Source: Sphagnum compactum
Taxonomy: Eukaryota > Bryophyta > Sphagnopsida > Sphagnales
DNA: 64,000 nucleotides
Assembly (NCBI GenBank): GCA_965153455.1
Contig: OZ234501.1
Location: forward strand, 1,426,001-1,490,000
Reading direction: 5' to 3'
This document shows, one piece after another, positions 45,471 through 57,456 of the stretch. A program made the translations under genes and the position numbers. Below the pieces are notes generated by a model that ran no database searches, had not been told where the DNA came from, and saw nothing but the letters and a program-made list of their open reading frames with translations. Position 1 is the stretch's first letter. Each line of letters begins with the position of its first letter.

Positions 45471-46265
45471 ACTTTGCTGTTTTGGCTTTCGGAATGCTGC
45501 TTGTTATTATGCATCTTATCTGTCTTGTGTGTCATCTTATGTGCCATTTTTTTCTTGTTTTTTTGTTTGTTTTTTTTGTTTTCATTTTTTTTTTCCCCTT
45601 CTTTTTCGATGTTAATTTTCTTCTTCTCTTTCTTTCCACCTTTCCCTAAACCCTTTTCTATCTCATACTTTTTCCCCCTTTTCGCCTCTTCTTCTACCTC
45701 TTTATATCCTTTCATTTTTGCAACCCTGCTCCTTCCGTTTTATGCCTCCTTTCCTCCTTTTCTTTATCCACTTTATTGCTATCTTTTACCCCTCTTTTTT
45801 CCATTTTTGTTTTTTTTGCCTTTTTTGGTTTTTGGCTTTCCGCCTACTTCGTTGCCTCGTTCTTTTGCCCCCCTCTTCCCTGCACTTTTCCCTCTTCATC
45901 TTTTTCCTTTTTTTGTGTTCCCTATTCGCTTTTGCCTCTCCTTCTTTTTTGCACCCTATTACCCCTTTCCTTCTCCTATTTTATGCTGCTTTTTTCGTTA
46001 ATGGTTTTTTTTTTCCGCTTTTTCTTACCTTCTTTTGCTTTTCTTTCTTTGCCTTTTATACTCCCTTCCTTCCCCCTTTTCCACCTTCATGTTCCTTTTC
46101 TTTTTCTCTTTTCCGCCTTCTTCTCCTTTCCCTTCCGCCTCTTTTCTATCCCATTTTTCTTATTTATTTCTTTTCTTGCTTTTAACCCCTTCTCAAGTAT
46201 AACTCCTTTTACTTCTTTCTCTCCCCTTACTCGTGCAAAACGCCCTCATCGCTTTTCCTAAACCT
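45471..46265 (+). repeat. T/C-rich low-complexity tract
   Basis: About 800 bases consist almost only of T and C on the plus strand (ttttttcccttcttttt). The frames open here (Phe/Leu/Pro/Ser-rich on plus, Lys/Glu-rich on minus) reflect composition, not genes. Confidence 0.85.
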
Positions 46266-46789
46266 TTTTGTCTGTCTCAAATTTCTCCCAAACCTTTCTA
46301 CCCTTTCTCCTACTTATGCCCCGCCTTTCAACTTTTCCCATCTTCACAAACTCTCTCATATATTTAAATGCTACCTTTTTCCAATTTCCATTTATAAATT
46401 GTTTTAATCTACTTATGTTTATTTTAAAACCCTCTAGCATTGCAAAATGTAAATTTCCGCTTACTTGCATTTCATCATCGCTTATTTAATTACGTATTTA
46501 ATATATATTTTCTAAAAGATTACCGTCCCTCCGTGCTTCCGTGGACCCCTTTGGCTGTCACGCCCACCCATTCTACCTTCTGCTTGCCGTTGCCATGCCT
46601 GCGTCACTTTATAGATTTTTAAATTTATTCAAATGGACTTCGTTTAAACATCTTAACTTTAATATCTACCTCATGCACAAAATCATTTTGCAAATTTCTA
46701 AAAATAGTAAAAGCCTTCCACTTTTCAAATCAAAACTTATGGATTCCACTTCTCATCACCGTTTTTATGTTACGATACTTGCCGGTACT

Positions 46790-46905
46790 CAAAAGAAAGT
46801 AACAAAAAGTGGGAAAAAAAAGTCCCAAAATAAAAACTTGGGCGTGCACTGAAACAGCCTCGCATTATTACGCTGGGTTTTTTTTCTCGTCAAACAGCCT
46901 CCGGC
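46790..46905 (-). repeat. inverted partial copy of the GGGCTGTTTGACCAG family
   Basis: The minus strand reads GGAGGCTGTTTGACGAG, then an A-rich spacer, GCGAGGCTGTTTC, and a T-rich tract with GTTACTTTCTTTTGAGTACCGG, matching the order of the three plus copies at 47650, 48430 and 50735. Confidence 0.6.
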
Positions 46906-47101
46906 CTGCGACCTTATGAGTGTAATGCCCGGATCGAGAGTTCTGTACGTTGTTGTTTATCGCTTTATTGCCTGCGACCTTATGAGTGCAATGCCCGGAT
47001 CGAGAGTTCTGTACGTTGTTGTTTGTCACTTTATTGCCTGCGACCTTATGAGTGTAATGCCCGGATCGAGACTTCTGTACCTTGTTGTTTGTCACTTTTT
47101 T
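46904..47101 (+). repeat. three tandem 66-bp repeats
   Basis: The unit starts gcctgcgaccttatgagtg and contains aatgcccggatcgaga.ttctgtac. Copies start at 46904, 46970 and 47036 and are over 90% alike. The period is a multiple of three, so both strands stay open by chance. The atgagtgtaatgcc part resembles one arm of the hairpin in the next family. Confidence 0.9.
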
Positions 47102-47649
47102 GTTTTCGCGAGGATCGGACATGATTCTAACGAGGTTATGGATAGTACGGCACGAATTCACGGTCTTCCAGTTTGGAGCATTTCACCCAGGTCGGACATA
47201 TGATGCCACGTTCTCCCCCTGGGCGCATCGACGCTTTCCTCGTGACATTAGATTGGGTTAGACCTGCCCTCCCCTTTTGCTTCCCACGAATGCTTCCTCC
47301 TTTCTACGTTCCCATTCTCTTTTCCACCAAAATAAGCCCGACCTAGCCCTTTATTGATGAGGCTTGTAAAGTGTTTTTCGCTTTTACAATATCCTTTTCA
47401 TGTTTTTAAAACTATGACATGACACCTTTTTAAGAGTTGCATGCCCTTGCTCACCTTCCGATCCGTTTTCCTCGTGCTCTTTTCGAGTCCGTTGACCTTC
47501 GACAGATGTCCGCCCTTCGTTTGTAGGCCGCTTAACTTTTTGTTTTATGACCCTACGTTATCTAGGCATCATATTAAAAGATTTCAAAAATAAGGCATGG
47601 CCATTTTGGTGACTCTTGGTGAGCCTTAGAACCGTCTCAAATGCTTGCG
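47102..47649. other. non-coding stretch, nothing recognised
   Basis: Mixed composition with several CpGs. No domain or repeat was seen. Confidence 0.3.
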
Positions 47650-48110
47650 CGTGGTTTAATCCTTAAGGTATGATCCGAGCATCATGGGCATAATGCGGGG
47701 GGCTGGGGGCTGTTTGACCAGGTTTTATACACAATGGTGCCGGGCTGTTTTAGCATGGTGCCGGGCTGTTTTTGTTGACTTTAGTTACTTTTAGTTACTT
47801 TTTTTACTGGTGGTAAGTTTTGACAGTTACTTTTTACTGGGTTTAGGGGTAAGAGATGTTACTTTTTGTTACTGGCTGTAATTTTAGGGGAATTACTTTT
47901 TACTGTGGAGACGGGGGAAAGGGTGCACCTTGATTATTTTCTTTTTTTGTTTATTGTTGAGGGGGAGGGGGGTGGAGGTGTATGTTTTTTTTCTTTGGCC
48001 TTCATTTGACATGTGGAAGGAGGAAGGGAAAGGGATATATATATATATATATATATATTTTAATATTGTTTTTTGATTGTGGAGTGGGTAGGGACAAGAC
48101 AGGGGGTGAA
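47650..48110 (+). repeat. hairpin/G-rich repeat family, copy 1
   Basis: The order is an imperfect GCAT..ATGC hairpin, ggggctgtttgaccagg, two tgccgggctgttt phrases, ttgttgac, TTACTTTTTACTGG motifs, then G-rich tracts (gagggggaggggggtgg). The same order occurs at 48430 and 50735. No ORF is present. Confidence 0.75.
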
Positions 48111-48429
48111 ATTTTGGAATTTGGTGTTCCTAAATGAATGCATTCCTTACGATTCCTTCAAGTTCCCACCAAATGGCCAATGGCTTTTTGGTATGTTCCT
48201 TATGTTCCCAATAACATCACCCTTTCTGTTATAGGTTTTGACCCCAAGTTCCTCTTATCGTCCGCAAAGAATATGCAGATCAAAGAGGTGCAACTCAAAC
48301 ATGTATGTACAGATTGATCAAGAGCGTGACAGCCTCGGAAGACCGCAGGTTCGATTTCAGACATACAGAAAGGGACCGTGAGGAACTACAACAATCGCCA
48401 ATGGATGAACGAATTTGGGTGCACAAGAA

Positions 48430-49250
48430 AGCTTTAAGGTATGATCCGGGCATTACGAGTGTAATGCCGGTGGCCGGTGGCTGTTTGACCAGGAAAAAAA
48501 CAAAGCGATGCCTGGCTGTTCTAGTGTAATGCCTGGCTGTATTTGTTGACCTTTTTCATTTTTTGTTATTTTTTGTTACTTTTTTTACTGGTCGTAAGTT
48601 TTGTAAGTTACTTTTTATTGGTGAAAGGGGTAAGGTTTGTTACTTTTTGTTATTGCTTGTAACTTTGATAAATTACTTTTTACTGGGCCAAGAGGGCCAG
48701 GGTTTATATTTTATTCATTGTGGGAGGGGGGGGGGAAAGGGTGCACCTTCATTTTTTTCCTTCATTTTTTTTGACTGTTGAGGGGGAGGGAGGGGGGTGG
48801 AGGTTGATGTTTTTATTTTCCCCTTCATTGGAAATGTGGAAGGAGGAGGGGGGAAAGGGGTTAATTGAAGGGCTCTGGAAATGTTTTTTTCATTGTGGAG
48901 AGGCTAGGGAGGGGAAGGGGGTAATTTTTTTTACAAATTCATTATGGGACGGGGGAAAGGGTGCACCTTGATTTTTTTCTTTTTTTTTTTTTACTGTTGA
49001 GGGGGAGGGGGGTGGAGGGTAATGTTTTTTTTGCCTTCATTTGACATGTGGAAGGAGGAAGGGAAAGGGATGATTTTTTTTTTAAATTTTGTTTTTTCAT
49101 TGTGGAGTGGCTAGGGACAGGGGGGAACATGAAAGGGTTTTTTTTTTTAATATGTTGAAGGGGGATGGGAGGGAGTTTTTTTTCTATGTTGAAAAGGGAT
49201 GAGAGGGGGGTTTTCTTTTTACAAGTTCATAGGGGGGGGGGGTAGGGTTG
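48430..49250 (+). repeat. hairpin/G-rich repeat family, copy 2
   Basis: It begins with a perfect hairpin GGCATTACGAGTGTAATGCC (48449-48468), followed by ggtggctgtttgaccagg, two tgcctggctgt phrases, ttgttgac and TTACTTTTTAYTGG motifs. The G-rich tail with gggaaagggtgcaccttgat is itself repeated internally (near 48735 and 48955). Confidence 0.75.
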
Positions 49251-49449
49251 GTTTAATTAATTAAATCTGAGCTAAAATAAAATAAACTTAATTAAGTAGG
49301 TAGTTGATTTTCATGTAATTGATCATAAAAATAATATAGTTATCCATAGATGAATGAAATGTGACCATGTCATATGAAACGTTTTTTTAAATGAATTTTT
49401 AAAAATATCTAAAATGAGTTGCACATGGGTAATGTCATGTCACGCGGAG

Positions 49450-50320
49450 CCCAAGTCAGGTATTGACCCCCGGAAAAAAAAACACCAAAAAAAAAACTTC
49501 GGGCAGCAAGTAAATAAGTAATTGTTTTTGGGTTGAAAAATAAAGGGTTGTTTAGGGCAGATGACAAGAATTAAAAGATTACTTAAGCAAGTTAATAAGT
49601 AATTGTTTTAGTTTTGAGTTGAAAATAAAGGGTTGTTTAGGGCAGATGACAAGAATTAAAAGATTACTTAAGCAAGTTAATAAGTATGGTCGTGATAAAG
49701 AATAATTTCTTTGGGCAGAAAAAAAATAAATTTCAGCTTTGGGTTGGTAAAATTTTGGAAAGGGGGGGGCAGATTATTAAAATAAGTGGACCCCATCCAA
49801 AACAGTCGGCTGTTGGCCCCCAAAAAAACTCATTTGGGCAGTGAATAAATACTTTTGAGCAATTCTTTAGGCAGAAAATTAAATACTTTGGAGGAAACCA
49901 AAAAATTGGGCAGCGAATCAAATCATTTTGAGCAGATATTGGGCAGAATTTATTTTTCTTTCGAGCAATTATCGGGGCGGTGAATAATACACCGGTGAGC
50001 AAAAAATTTGGGCAGCGAATAATTTCCTTTTAGCAGAAATATGGGCAGAAATAGAAATACTTTTTGAGCTTTGGGGCCGGGGAAAAAAAAAGGTGGGGGC
50101 GGTTGTGGTAGGGGCAGATGAAAACAACACTAATCAAACACTTCTCAAGGCATTTAAGAATTTTTTTTGAACATTGGGTTGTTGGCACTACAAGGCAGCG
50201 AGTAAAAAAGCACTTTTGAGCTTTGGCTAGGTTCAACTTGGGAAAATAAAAATGGGCAAAAGGAGGGGTAGTAGGGCCAGATGTTGAAAATAAAAACATA
50301 TTTTCGCGGGCAGGAGGTTG
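49450..50320 (+). repeat. GGGCAG-headed degenerate short repeats, with a ~93-bp tandem pair at 49513-49685
   Basis: A near-perfect pair (gttgtttagggcagatgaca through agcaagttaataagta) lies at 49513-49685. It is followed by about fifteen occurrences of gggcag spaced 25-45 bases apart, followed by aataaat or gaataatt. No ORF is present. Confidence 0.7.
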
Positions 50321-50734
50321 ACCCTAGAATCACGCTCTCTCTTCGTCCGTCGTCTCTTCCGTCGTGCTTAGTCGTCTCCTCTCTCTCTCTCTCTCAGAAG
50401 CAAAGAGACTTTTCGAGACAGAATTTGATCATTGTTTTTTTGCTTTTCCCCTCTTTCTTTTTTGGCGGTTGTGGCGGACGTCGTTTTGTGTTGTGATCCG
50501 GTTCTTTGTTTTTGTGGAGTTTTTGTTCTGGTTGTGAGGAGGAATAGGAGGAGGAAATGGAAAGTTCAGAAACTGCAACATTGTTCTTGGGAGGAGTTTG
50601 TTTTTTTTGGCTTTTGATTTGAAGGTGCTGATAGACTCGCCACTATCCTTTTTCCAATTCATTGTCGTTTCTTGTGCTGGGCTGCGTGCATTCTTCTTCT
50701 TCCCCCACACGGACTAGTGCTCGAGACCTATCTT

Positions 50735-51180
50735 AGTAATCGGAGCATTACGAGTGTAATGCCGGGGGCTGGGGGCTGTTTGACCAGAGAAAATACACAG
50801 GAGTGCCGGGCTGTTTTCGCGCGATGCCGGGCTGTTTTTGTTGACTTTTTTCATTTTTAGTTATTTTTAGTTATTTTTTTTACTGGTCATAAGTTTTGTA
50901 AGTTACTTTTTACTGGTGAAAGGGGTAAGTTTTGTTACTTTATGTTATTTTTTTTACTACTCGTAAGTTTTAGAAAATTACTTTTTACTGTGGAGAAGGG
51001 GCAGGGTTTATATTGGGTTGATTGTGCGAGGGGGGGGGTTTAGGGGTGCACCTTGATGCATTTTTTTAATTTTTTTTTTTACTGTTGAGGGGGAGGGGGG
51101 AAATGGGTACCCCTAGATATATGGGTTTAGGGTGGAAGGAGGACGGGGATATGGGTACATTTAAGGTCCCTTTTTAAGAT
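50735..51180 (+). repeat. hairpin/G-rich repeat family, copy 3
   Basis: GCATTACGAGTGTAATGC hairpin, gggggctgggggctgtttga, two tgccgggctgttt phrases, ttgttgac, TTACTTTTTACTGG motifs, then a G-rich tract. This is the same order as copies 1 and 2. Confidence 0.75.
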
Positions 51181-54100
51181 ATATATTTGTTGTGTTTGGA
51201 TGGATGACGGGCAGATGAGAAGCTGGATGACGCGACGGATGGATGGATGGAAAGCTTCATATCATCCACGACGTCGTTTGCTATATAAGAATATAAGATC
51301 CCCATTTCTTTATCTTTTTTTTGTTTCGGTCTTTCTTTCTTTGTGTTTTTTGCATTCCTTTTCTTTTTCAATTTTTTTTCAAAAAGGTTTTCTAAATAAT
51401 AATTAGAAAGTGAAATTTCATTTCCACAGAACGAAAAAGATTACTAATATTTTTTCTGATGATTCTTTTTTTCCTTTTTATTTATTTATTTATTTTTCAT
51501 TTTTCAATTTCTCAGGCTATTTTGTTTTATTTTCGAATAGCCTTGTTCTTCAATAATAACCACAAAACGAGAAATAATTTATGAAGCGTAAGTGTTTTTC
51601 GATCGTTGTTTTTATCTCTCCGCAGATTTGAACGCAGGCTTGCAAGGTTCATGCTCGTCGCAACGATCACAGCACACACGATAGGAAGGCCTAGAATACG
51701 ACTTGAAGCAGCCAGGGTTCTGGCTGTACTAAGCCAAGGGTGCGACGAGAACAAAGACGATAAGAAAGGAAAAACAAAACTCGATGGATCGAGCCCAGGG
51801 TAAAGAGCCCAAGGAACTCGTGCATGATTTCGGTAGTGGGCTACTTCTTCCTCGGTGTTATGCGAGCCCAAGAGTTCAGCCACCGGACTGCCCAAACAAA
51901 CATCAACGGAGATAAGCAACGAGAAGTAATTCGAGTCAATGCCAGTCACATTCAGTTTGCGAGGAATGACTCGGGGTCATCGGTTTGATCCTCTCTCCAT
52001 CAGACTCAGCCAAGTTTCACAGATTATCCCTAGGATTTTAAGTTTCCCAGGGTACGCAACCTTCATTCATTTTAGACACTACTGCATGTTTATTTCTTTG
52101 ACGAATCATGTTGCACTCGATTGATCACCGTCGCGCAATGCAGATTGCAGCTGTCTACTAACAAGATGTATTGTATTAGGGTTTAAACGACACAATTGCA
52201 AATAGGACGTTCCACAGTAAGTCTATGTCGTATTCACCGTGGAACTTATGGCGTCGTAAACGTGTTATGGGCACATCGCAGCAAAAGCATCCGTAAATTG
52301 CCCAGGGCGCACCGTGGGTTGCAAGACATATGACATCGCAACAACATGTAGGGAAAAACTTTGTGTCCGTATCTCAGGTTTAACGAACGATAATCAATAC
52401 CGAGGGTTACATCATCCATAAACAGTGCTATCCGTCGGAGAATGTTTCCACTGACCCAATTCACAAGGCGCACCCTAAAACCCGGTCGAACAGAAGCACG
52501 ACTCATGTTATGGAATTACAAAACTTCATGCAGGCAACGTTGGGCACCTAGAGCCTCCGCGACGGTTTAGAACACCTTGGTTCAAACCTCCGCCGCAATT
52601 CCCCATGATTGCAAGCCACATGGTTCACGCACCAACTACCACTTCGTCCAAAATTGAAATTTGGTTTAACTCACAAAGTTTTAACATCTGCGTAGAACAT
52701 TGCACGATAAAAAAGAACATTGCATTTCTTCTGCAGCAAGCTCCAGATATCTGAGGAACATGTGAAGAAACATGCCGACGAATTGAAGTTCCAAAACATC
52801 GATCCGATGACTACTTTGTCTACTCGGACAAATGTCCTATCTTAGTAATCAAGACTTTCGCTCTCGATATGGATATCGTTGCCTGTAACGAATTCAACAT
52901 CGTCCCAAGTACATGATTTCTCCATATTAAACCAGTGTTGGACGGTTCTCTCCTTTTTCAAAAAAAATAACTAGTGCGTAGGTTTGAGTACCCGGGACCC
53001 TTCACAAGCGGTTCCCAGAAAATCAAAGAACCTAATTACCTCCAACCTAGTGTATTAAATGCTGGGTTTTAGCATTTCATACCCAGATTTATTCAAATAT
53101 CCTTTCTTTACGACCTCCCTCGAATAGAGGATGGGGGGGGGGGGGGGTTGAACAAAGGCCCAAAGATGGGATGACTTCAGGGAAGATTCCAACGTTTCGT
53201 CGGGCTTCGGTTTTGGTTTGGGTGGCACGAGCCTCCTCAACGGCTCCCTCGGGGGAGCTTCATAAAGGAGGGTCGGGCTCTTCCACAAAAGGGGGCAGTT
53301 TTAATTCATTTCAAATATATATTTATATTCCGAGTCTTTGCAAATTTCCCTGGTAGAAACAAGTTACATATCAGTGAAGACCTACTACCAAAAAAAGGTC
53401 CTTAAAATCAAGAGCAACTTCAATGAATTCCTGAATATTTTGCTAGCATGACCTGAAATGCAAAGCATATCCTTTTGCATGTAAAATAAATGTTGGAGGT
53501 CCATGTGTATTAAAACCTACCTTAAAAGTATCACATAAATGAAAGCTTACCTTAAAATTATTCATCCATCTAATTATCTCTCTCTCACTACTGACGTTGA
53601 CAACGTATCATTCATTAGACGCAAACTCAATTGACAATCACCATTAAAGAGGAAACTCCTAACATGAACACGTCCAGCAAAGGTGATAGGATGGGTTTCC
53701 CCATGTCCATAGACGAATGATGTAAACCCACCAAACTTTATGACAACAGAACACAAGAAAAGAGGATGGGAGTGAAAAGAAAGAGGGTTTAGGGTCATTT
53801 GGTCATAAAGCTCAAAGGCCCGAAAGAGGGGGGGGTGGAGGGAACATTTTCCCTTCCATTTGACCTATACCAATATGGTTTTTCCCGTCACAAATCTGGT
53901 CAAGAGCCAAATTTGGCCTCACAAAGAGCTGGGCAAAAGCCCGTTTTGAACTACCCAGATTTGATGAGAAGCAAAGGCTTGATTGCCAACCCCCAAGCCC
54001 CTAGACGTTGCTCGATGCCAAATTTTAACACGTTTCACATTCACATACCATAAAACGGCACTACTCAAGAACTGGCAAGTGTAACAAAGGCAATTTATTC

Positions 54101-54984
54101 GTGAATGGGGTCGAAAAGGGGCCAAATAATGGGAGATGGCCAAAAGTGATGCCAATAAAACTAGCCGAAGTGGCAGTTCATAATTAACCCCAGTCCATCA
54201 GTTCAAAAAAAATTGCCCTCATCATCTCTGTGCTCCCTATGTGCGAACTCGTAAGTATTTGTTTACTTTTTCGCGGGCTTTTGATTTTTCAGCCTTTTAC
54301 ACCTTTCGAATGGGCAACCTCCCATCTAAGATGGCGCCAAAGGGGGGTCTGTTTTGCTGATTTGGCGCAGGTCGATTGGCCCTCACCCTTAAAAATCATT
54401 TTTCCCCCTAGGCCATGAAATCCCAGGATACCCCGCACTTTTCCGTCCAGTCAATTGCGTGCCCATTCCAGGGCACACTTACCTACCCAAATTGAATGCG
54501 AAACTATTTGAATCCCTTTTCACACACAGCCAGCAAGGGAGATAGTAACCAACGACCTAAGAAAAGCCCATTTGTTCAGGTGCCGCCTTCTCATTGGTGC
54601 CAGTCCGGTGGACTCCTCGATCTGGAGGCGCACAACTTCTTGGCGCGTTCTCATTGGGCGATAAAATTGAACGTACAACTAAAAAGGTCAGCTACAAATG
54701 GCTAATTCGAGAGGCCAAATAACGACGTGTCAGCTCCTGTGTGGTGGGCCCAAATGGGGACAAATTTGTTGCCATGCCGGTCGGACAAAGCAGGTCCATC
54801 GGTCAATGCGCCCAGTAATGGACCGCACGAGCGAGGGCGCGGCCGCGGACGGGGGAAGTTAACGGGTTGCAAGTTTCCCGCCTCTGCTCATCACCTGCTA
54901 CCCGGCACCCGTCAAGAGTCCTGGTTCAGTTAGTACCTCGTTTAGTAACTTTCGCTGGGGGATAAGTAGTAAGATAGTAAGGTA
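51181..54984. other. gene-free region of mixed composition, no gene recognised
   Basis: It contains a (GGAT)n patch near 51238-51250, a G run at 53131-53147, and GC-richer stretches (51600-52950, 54500-54950) whose frames carry no known domain. A minus frame at 52246-52506 reads smoothly (FMDDVTLGIDYRSLN) but has no clear relative. CCAAT-like motifs near 54590 and 54650 could belong to a promoter, but no gene follows. Confidence 0.3.
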
Positions 54985-55370
54985 CATCAAGGGGCCACGG
55001 TGAACCAGCAACTGCCAATGCAGCATGACGGATGAATGATAAGTGTTCCAGAAACAGTTTTCTGTTGGGCTCGAGTTCCACAGCTAACCATGGTAGTTAG
55101 CTCAGTTGCCCTTTTTTTTCCTACCTACCTATTAACAACCCACAAGCAGGTTGTTATTAGGTAGGTAGTAAAAACAACCCTTTCCCATGTATAAACCATC
55201 TACTCAACTAGTAATTTCCTACCTACGTACCTACCTATGTGTGAGAGCTATTTCCTACACAATTGGTTACTGAGGTGAATCCAAACGTTAACCCAATTTG
55301 AGGTTCATCCACAACTGTGTATATAACGGGCATCCAGTGGACGGTGCGCTGGTGGGCGCTCGTTCTTGTA
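54985..55370 (-). mobile_element. third copy of the MITE-like unit, opposite orientation
   Basis: Left end ggtgaaccagcaactgcc, right end ggtgcgctggtgggcgctcgttc. The interior matches the 23.4-24.0 kb units in reverse (cacagctaaccatggtagttagct, cctacctacctattaacaac, ttgaggttcatccacaactg). It is more diverged than the pair at 23.4-24.0 kb. Confidence 0.6.
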
Positions 55371-56450
55371 AGGTCACGTCTGTTGTTGTGCTTCCCAAAA
55401 AATAAGAATTAAAAAAAAAAAATTGCCAGCCCGACTTCGACAGAAGCTCCCTAATCGGGTGCGGGTTAGCTTTTCTTTCTTTATTTCCTGACAATGTTGC
55501 TTATTAATGTGCGCCACCAACGGGTTTTTTTTTTCTCTTTCCCCAAACCAACGTTTTTTTTGGGGTCAATTTTGTGATATAGCCAACCTAACCGTCATCC
55601 ATAGGCGGATTTAGCCTAATTTGAATACAAGATAAATATGATAATAGTAAAAAAACATATAATATTTTTGGCAACTTACTGGAACCACCAGACACAAAAA
55701 CTTTTAACTTTAGTTAGTTTATTTAATTTTTAATTTTCGCTTTCTGGCTGTATTGGCCAGCAAGAAAAAGTCTGCTTTCAATAAACTTGGCCAGTTAAGT
55801 ATAAGGTACATGTATACCTCACTGTACTCATAACTGTCTAGTAACACAAGTAAACATAATTATCTAGTTTTAATTTAGTTGAGTTTGTTTGATGTGGAAC
55901 TTCAAAACTTGTGGAACTTTGTGGCTTTTTTTTCCAATCCAAAAAAAATGAGAGAAAGAAATACAGAAAGAAAAAGAATTTAATTTAGGGTTTACAAACA
56001 GAAGATACAAACGTGAGGGATTCTTTTGAAAAACTTATAAAAAAACTACTATGGCTGTTTTTATTCTTTTCCAGATTTTGTGATGTAAAGAATTTGGTGA
56101 ATGTTTTTCAAGAAAAGAAAAAATTGTCATATTTTACACGAAAAACACAATCATCCAAAATTCTGGTTTGAAAAATGATGTTTTTTTAATTGGAAATTAG
56201 GTGAAGTTACTACATTTCGAAATACAATTGTCCAAAAATTTACCAGAATTATTGGTTTGAAAAAAGACTACGAGTTTTTAATAGTAAGTTAGTAAATTTT
56301 ATTAAAATTAAAAATTCAATTATCAGAAATTTTAACAGCATTTTGGTTTGAAAAACGACGATGATTTTTTTGTAGCAAAATTAATCGAATTTATTACACT
56401 TTAAAAAACAATAATTATCAGTAGAGTTTACCTATTTACTGAGCATTTTT
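55371..56450. other. AT-rich stretch upstream of the RAPTOR leader
   Basis: Short phrases such as attttggtttgaaaaa.gac recur (56160, 56255, 56340), suggesting a degenerate ~85-90-base repeat. No gene was seen. Confidence 0.35.
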
Positions 56451-57456
56451 CTTTGCTGCTGGGCTTTTTCTTATCTTCTTCCAGTTCCTGCTTACGGTGT
56501 CAGAGTTCCCCCGCTTCCACACCTAGTATGTTGTGTCAGTACCGTGCACTGGCGTCCGGCAGGAATTCTTTGTCGTTGTGTGTATGTTTTGCTATTTTGT
56601 TGGACGGACGGGAGTTGCTATTGATGTTGGTGACGGACGGATCATCATTCGTGGAAGAAGTTCAAGCCGAAACTGCTCCACAAAAACTCCTCCGATGAAA
56701 TGCAGGAATAAAAAACAAACAGATGTAAGTCGAGGAAGGAAGGAAGGAACGCAACAAAAGGGAGGAAATATTTTTGTGTTCGTTTCTTCTGTCTGTTGCT
56801 GCAAGAAACAAACAGTTTACAGTAGATGTGTTTTGTGGGGCTTCTTGACGTTCTCTGCTTTTTGTTTTGTGGGTTTCTTTTCTCGTTGTTGAAGTCTTTT
56901 TCGGTTTTTTTCGTTCCTGTTCCGGAAAGACCTCTTTCGGTTTAGCTGCCTTCTTGCCTGTCCGCCTGTGCGTGGGATTTTTGTAAGACCAAAGGAGACG
57001 AAGAAGAAGAAGAAGAAGAAGCAGGAGACAAACAAAGAAGGAAACGAAGAAGGGGGATAAAGATGGAGAGCTGAAAAGGACAAGAAACAACTCCTTGTTA
57101 AAAGGGTTGAACTGTTCCCGTCCCTGTAGCACGATTTTAGAGCGTGGAGATGTTTGAACCTCGAGAGCCGTCTGCTTTTGTGCAATGGCGGCCTCCAGAT
57201 GTTTTGTCCTCTGCCGTAGTTTCCTTTCATGCAAACCTTGCTGAAACCCTGTAGATCAGACCCCTGTGGAGAGAGAGAGAGAGAGAGCATCTTGTTCAAA
57301 ATTTTGTTGCAGCTCCGTGGCGCGGCTGGGATGCCTCCATAGCGATCTGAGGTGCCGTGGAAGGAGGGAGGCAGTGGAAGAAGAGCGTTGAGTTTCCAAC
57401 ACAAACCCAAAAAAACTAGAGTGGGATATGGTGGGGTTTGAGGTGGCGGGGGGCGA
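56451..57456 (+). promoter_or_regulatory. probable promoter and 5' leader of the RAPTOR gene
   Basis: There is a sharp rise in GC/CpG, with (GAA)n at 57003-57023 and (GA)n at 57270-57288, both common in plant leaders. Long minus frames in this stretch are compositional. No TATA box or start site can be fixed by eye. Confidence 0.45.

Noticed and set aside
44288-46261. Several overlapping plus frames of 150-280 codons
   Set aside because: The plus strand is almost purine-free, so stop codons are rare. Residue content is Phe/Leu/Pro/Ser only, with no domain.
46904-47101. Possible CRISPR-like array
   Set aside because: Units are directly adjacent 66-bp tandem repeats without unique spacers, in a plant-like nuclear context.
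48335-48365. ggttcgattt resembling a tRNA B box
   Set aside because: No A box, acceptor stem or anticodon arm at proper spacing, and it lies between repeat copies.
52246-52506. 86-codon minus frame with FMDDVTLGIDYRSLN, recalling RT motifs
   Set aside because: Order and spacing do not match any RT, and no flanking retroelement domains are present.
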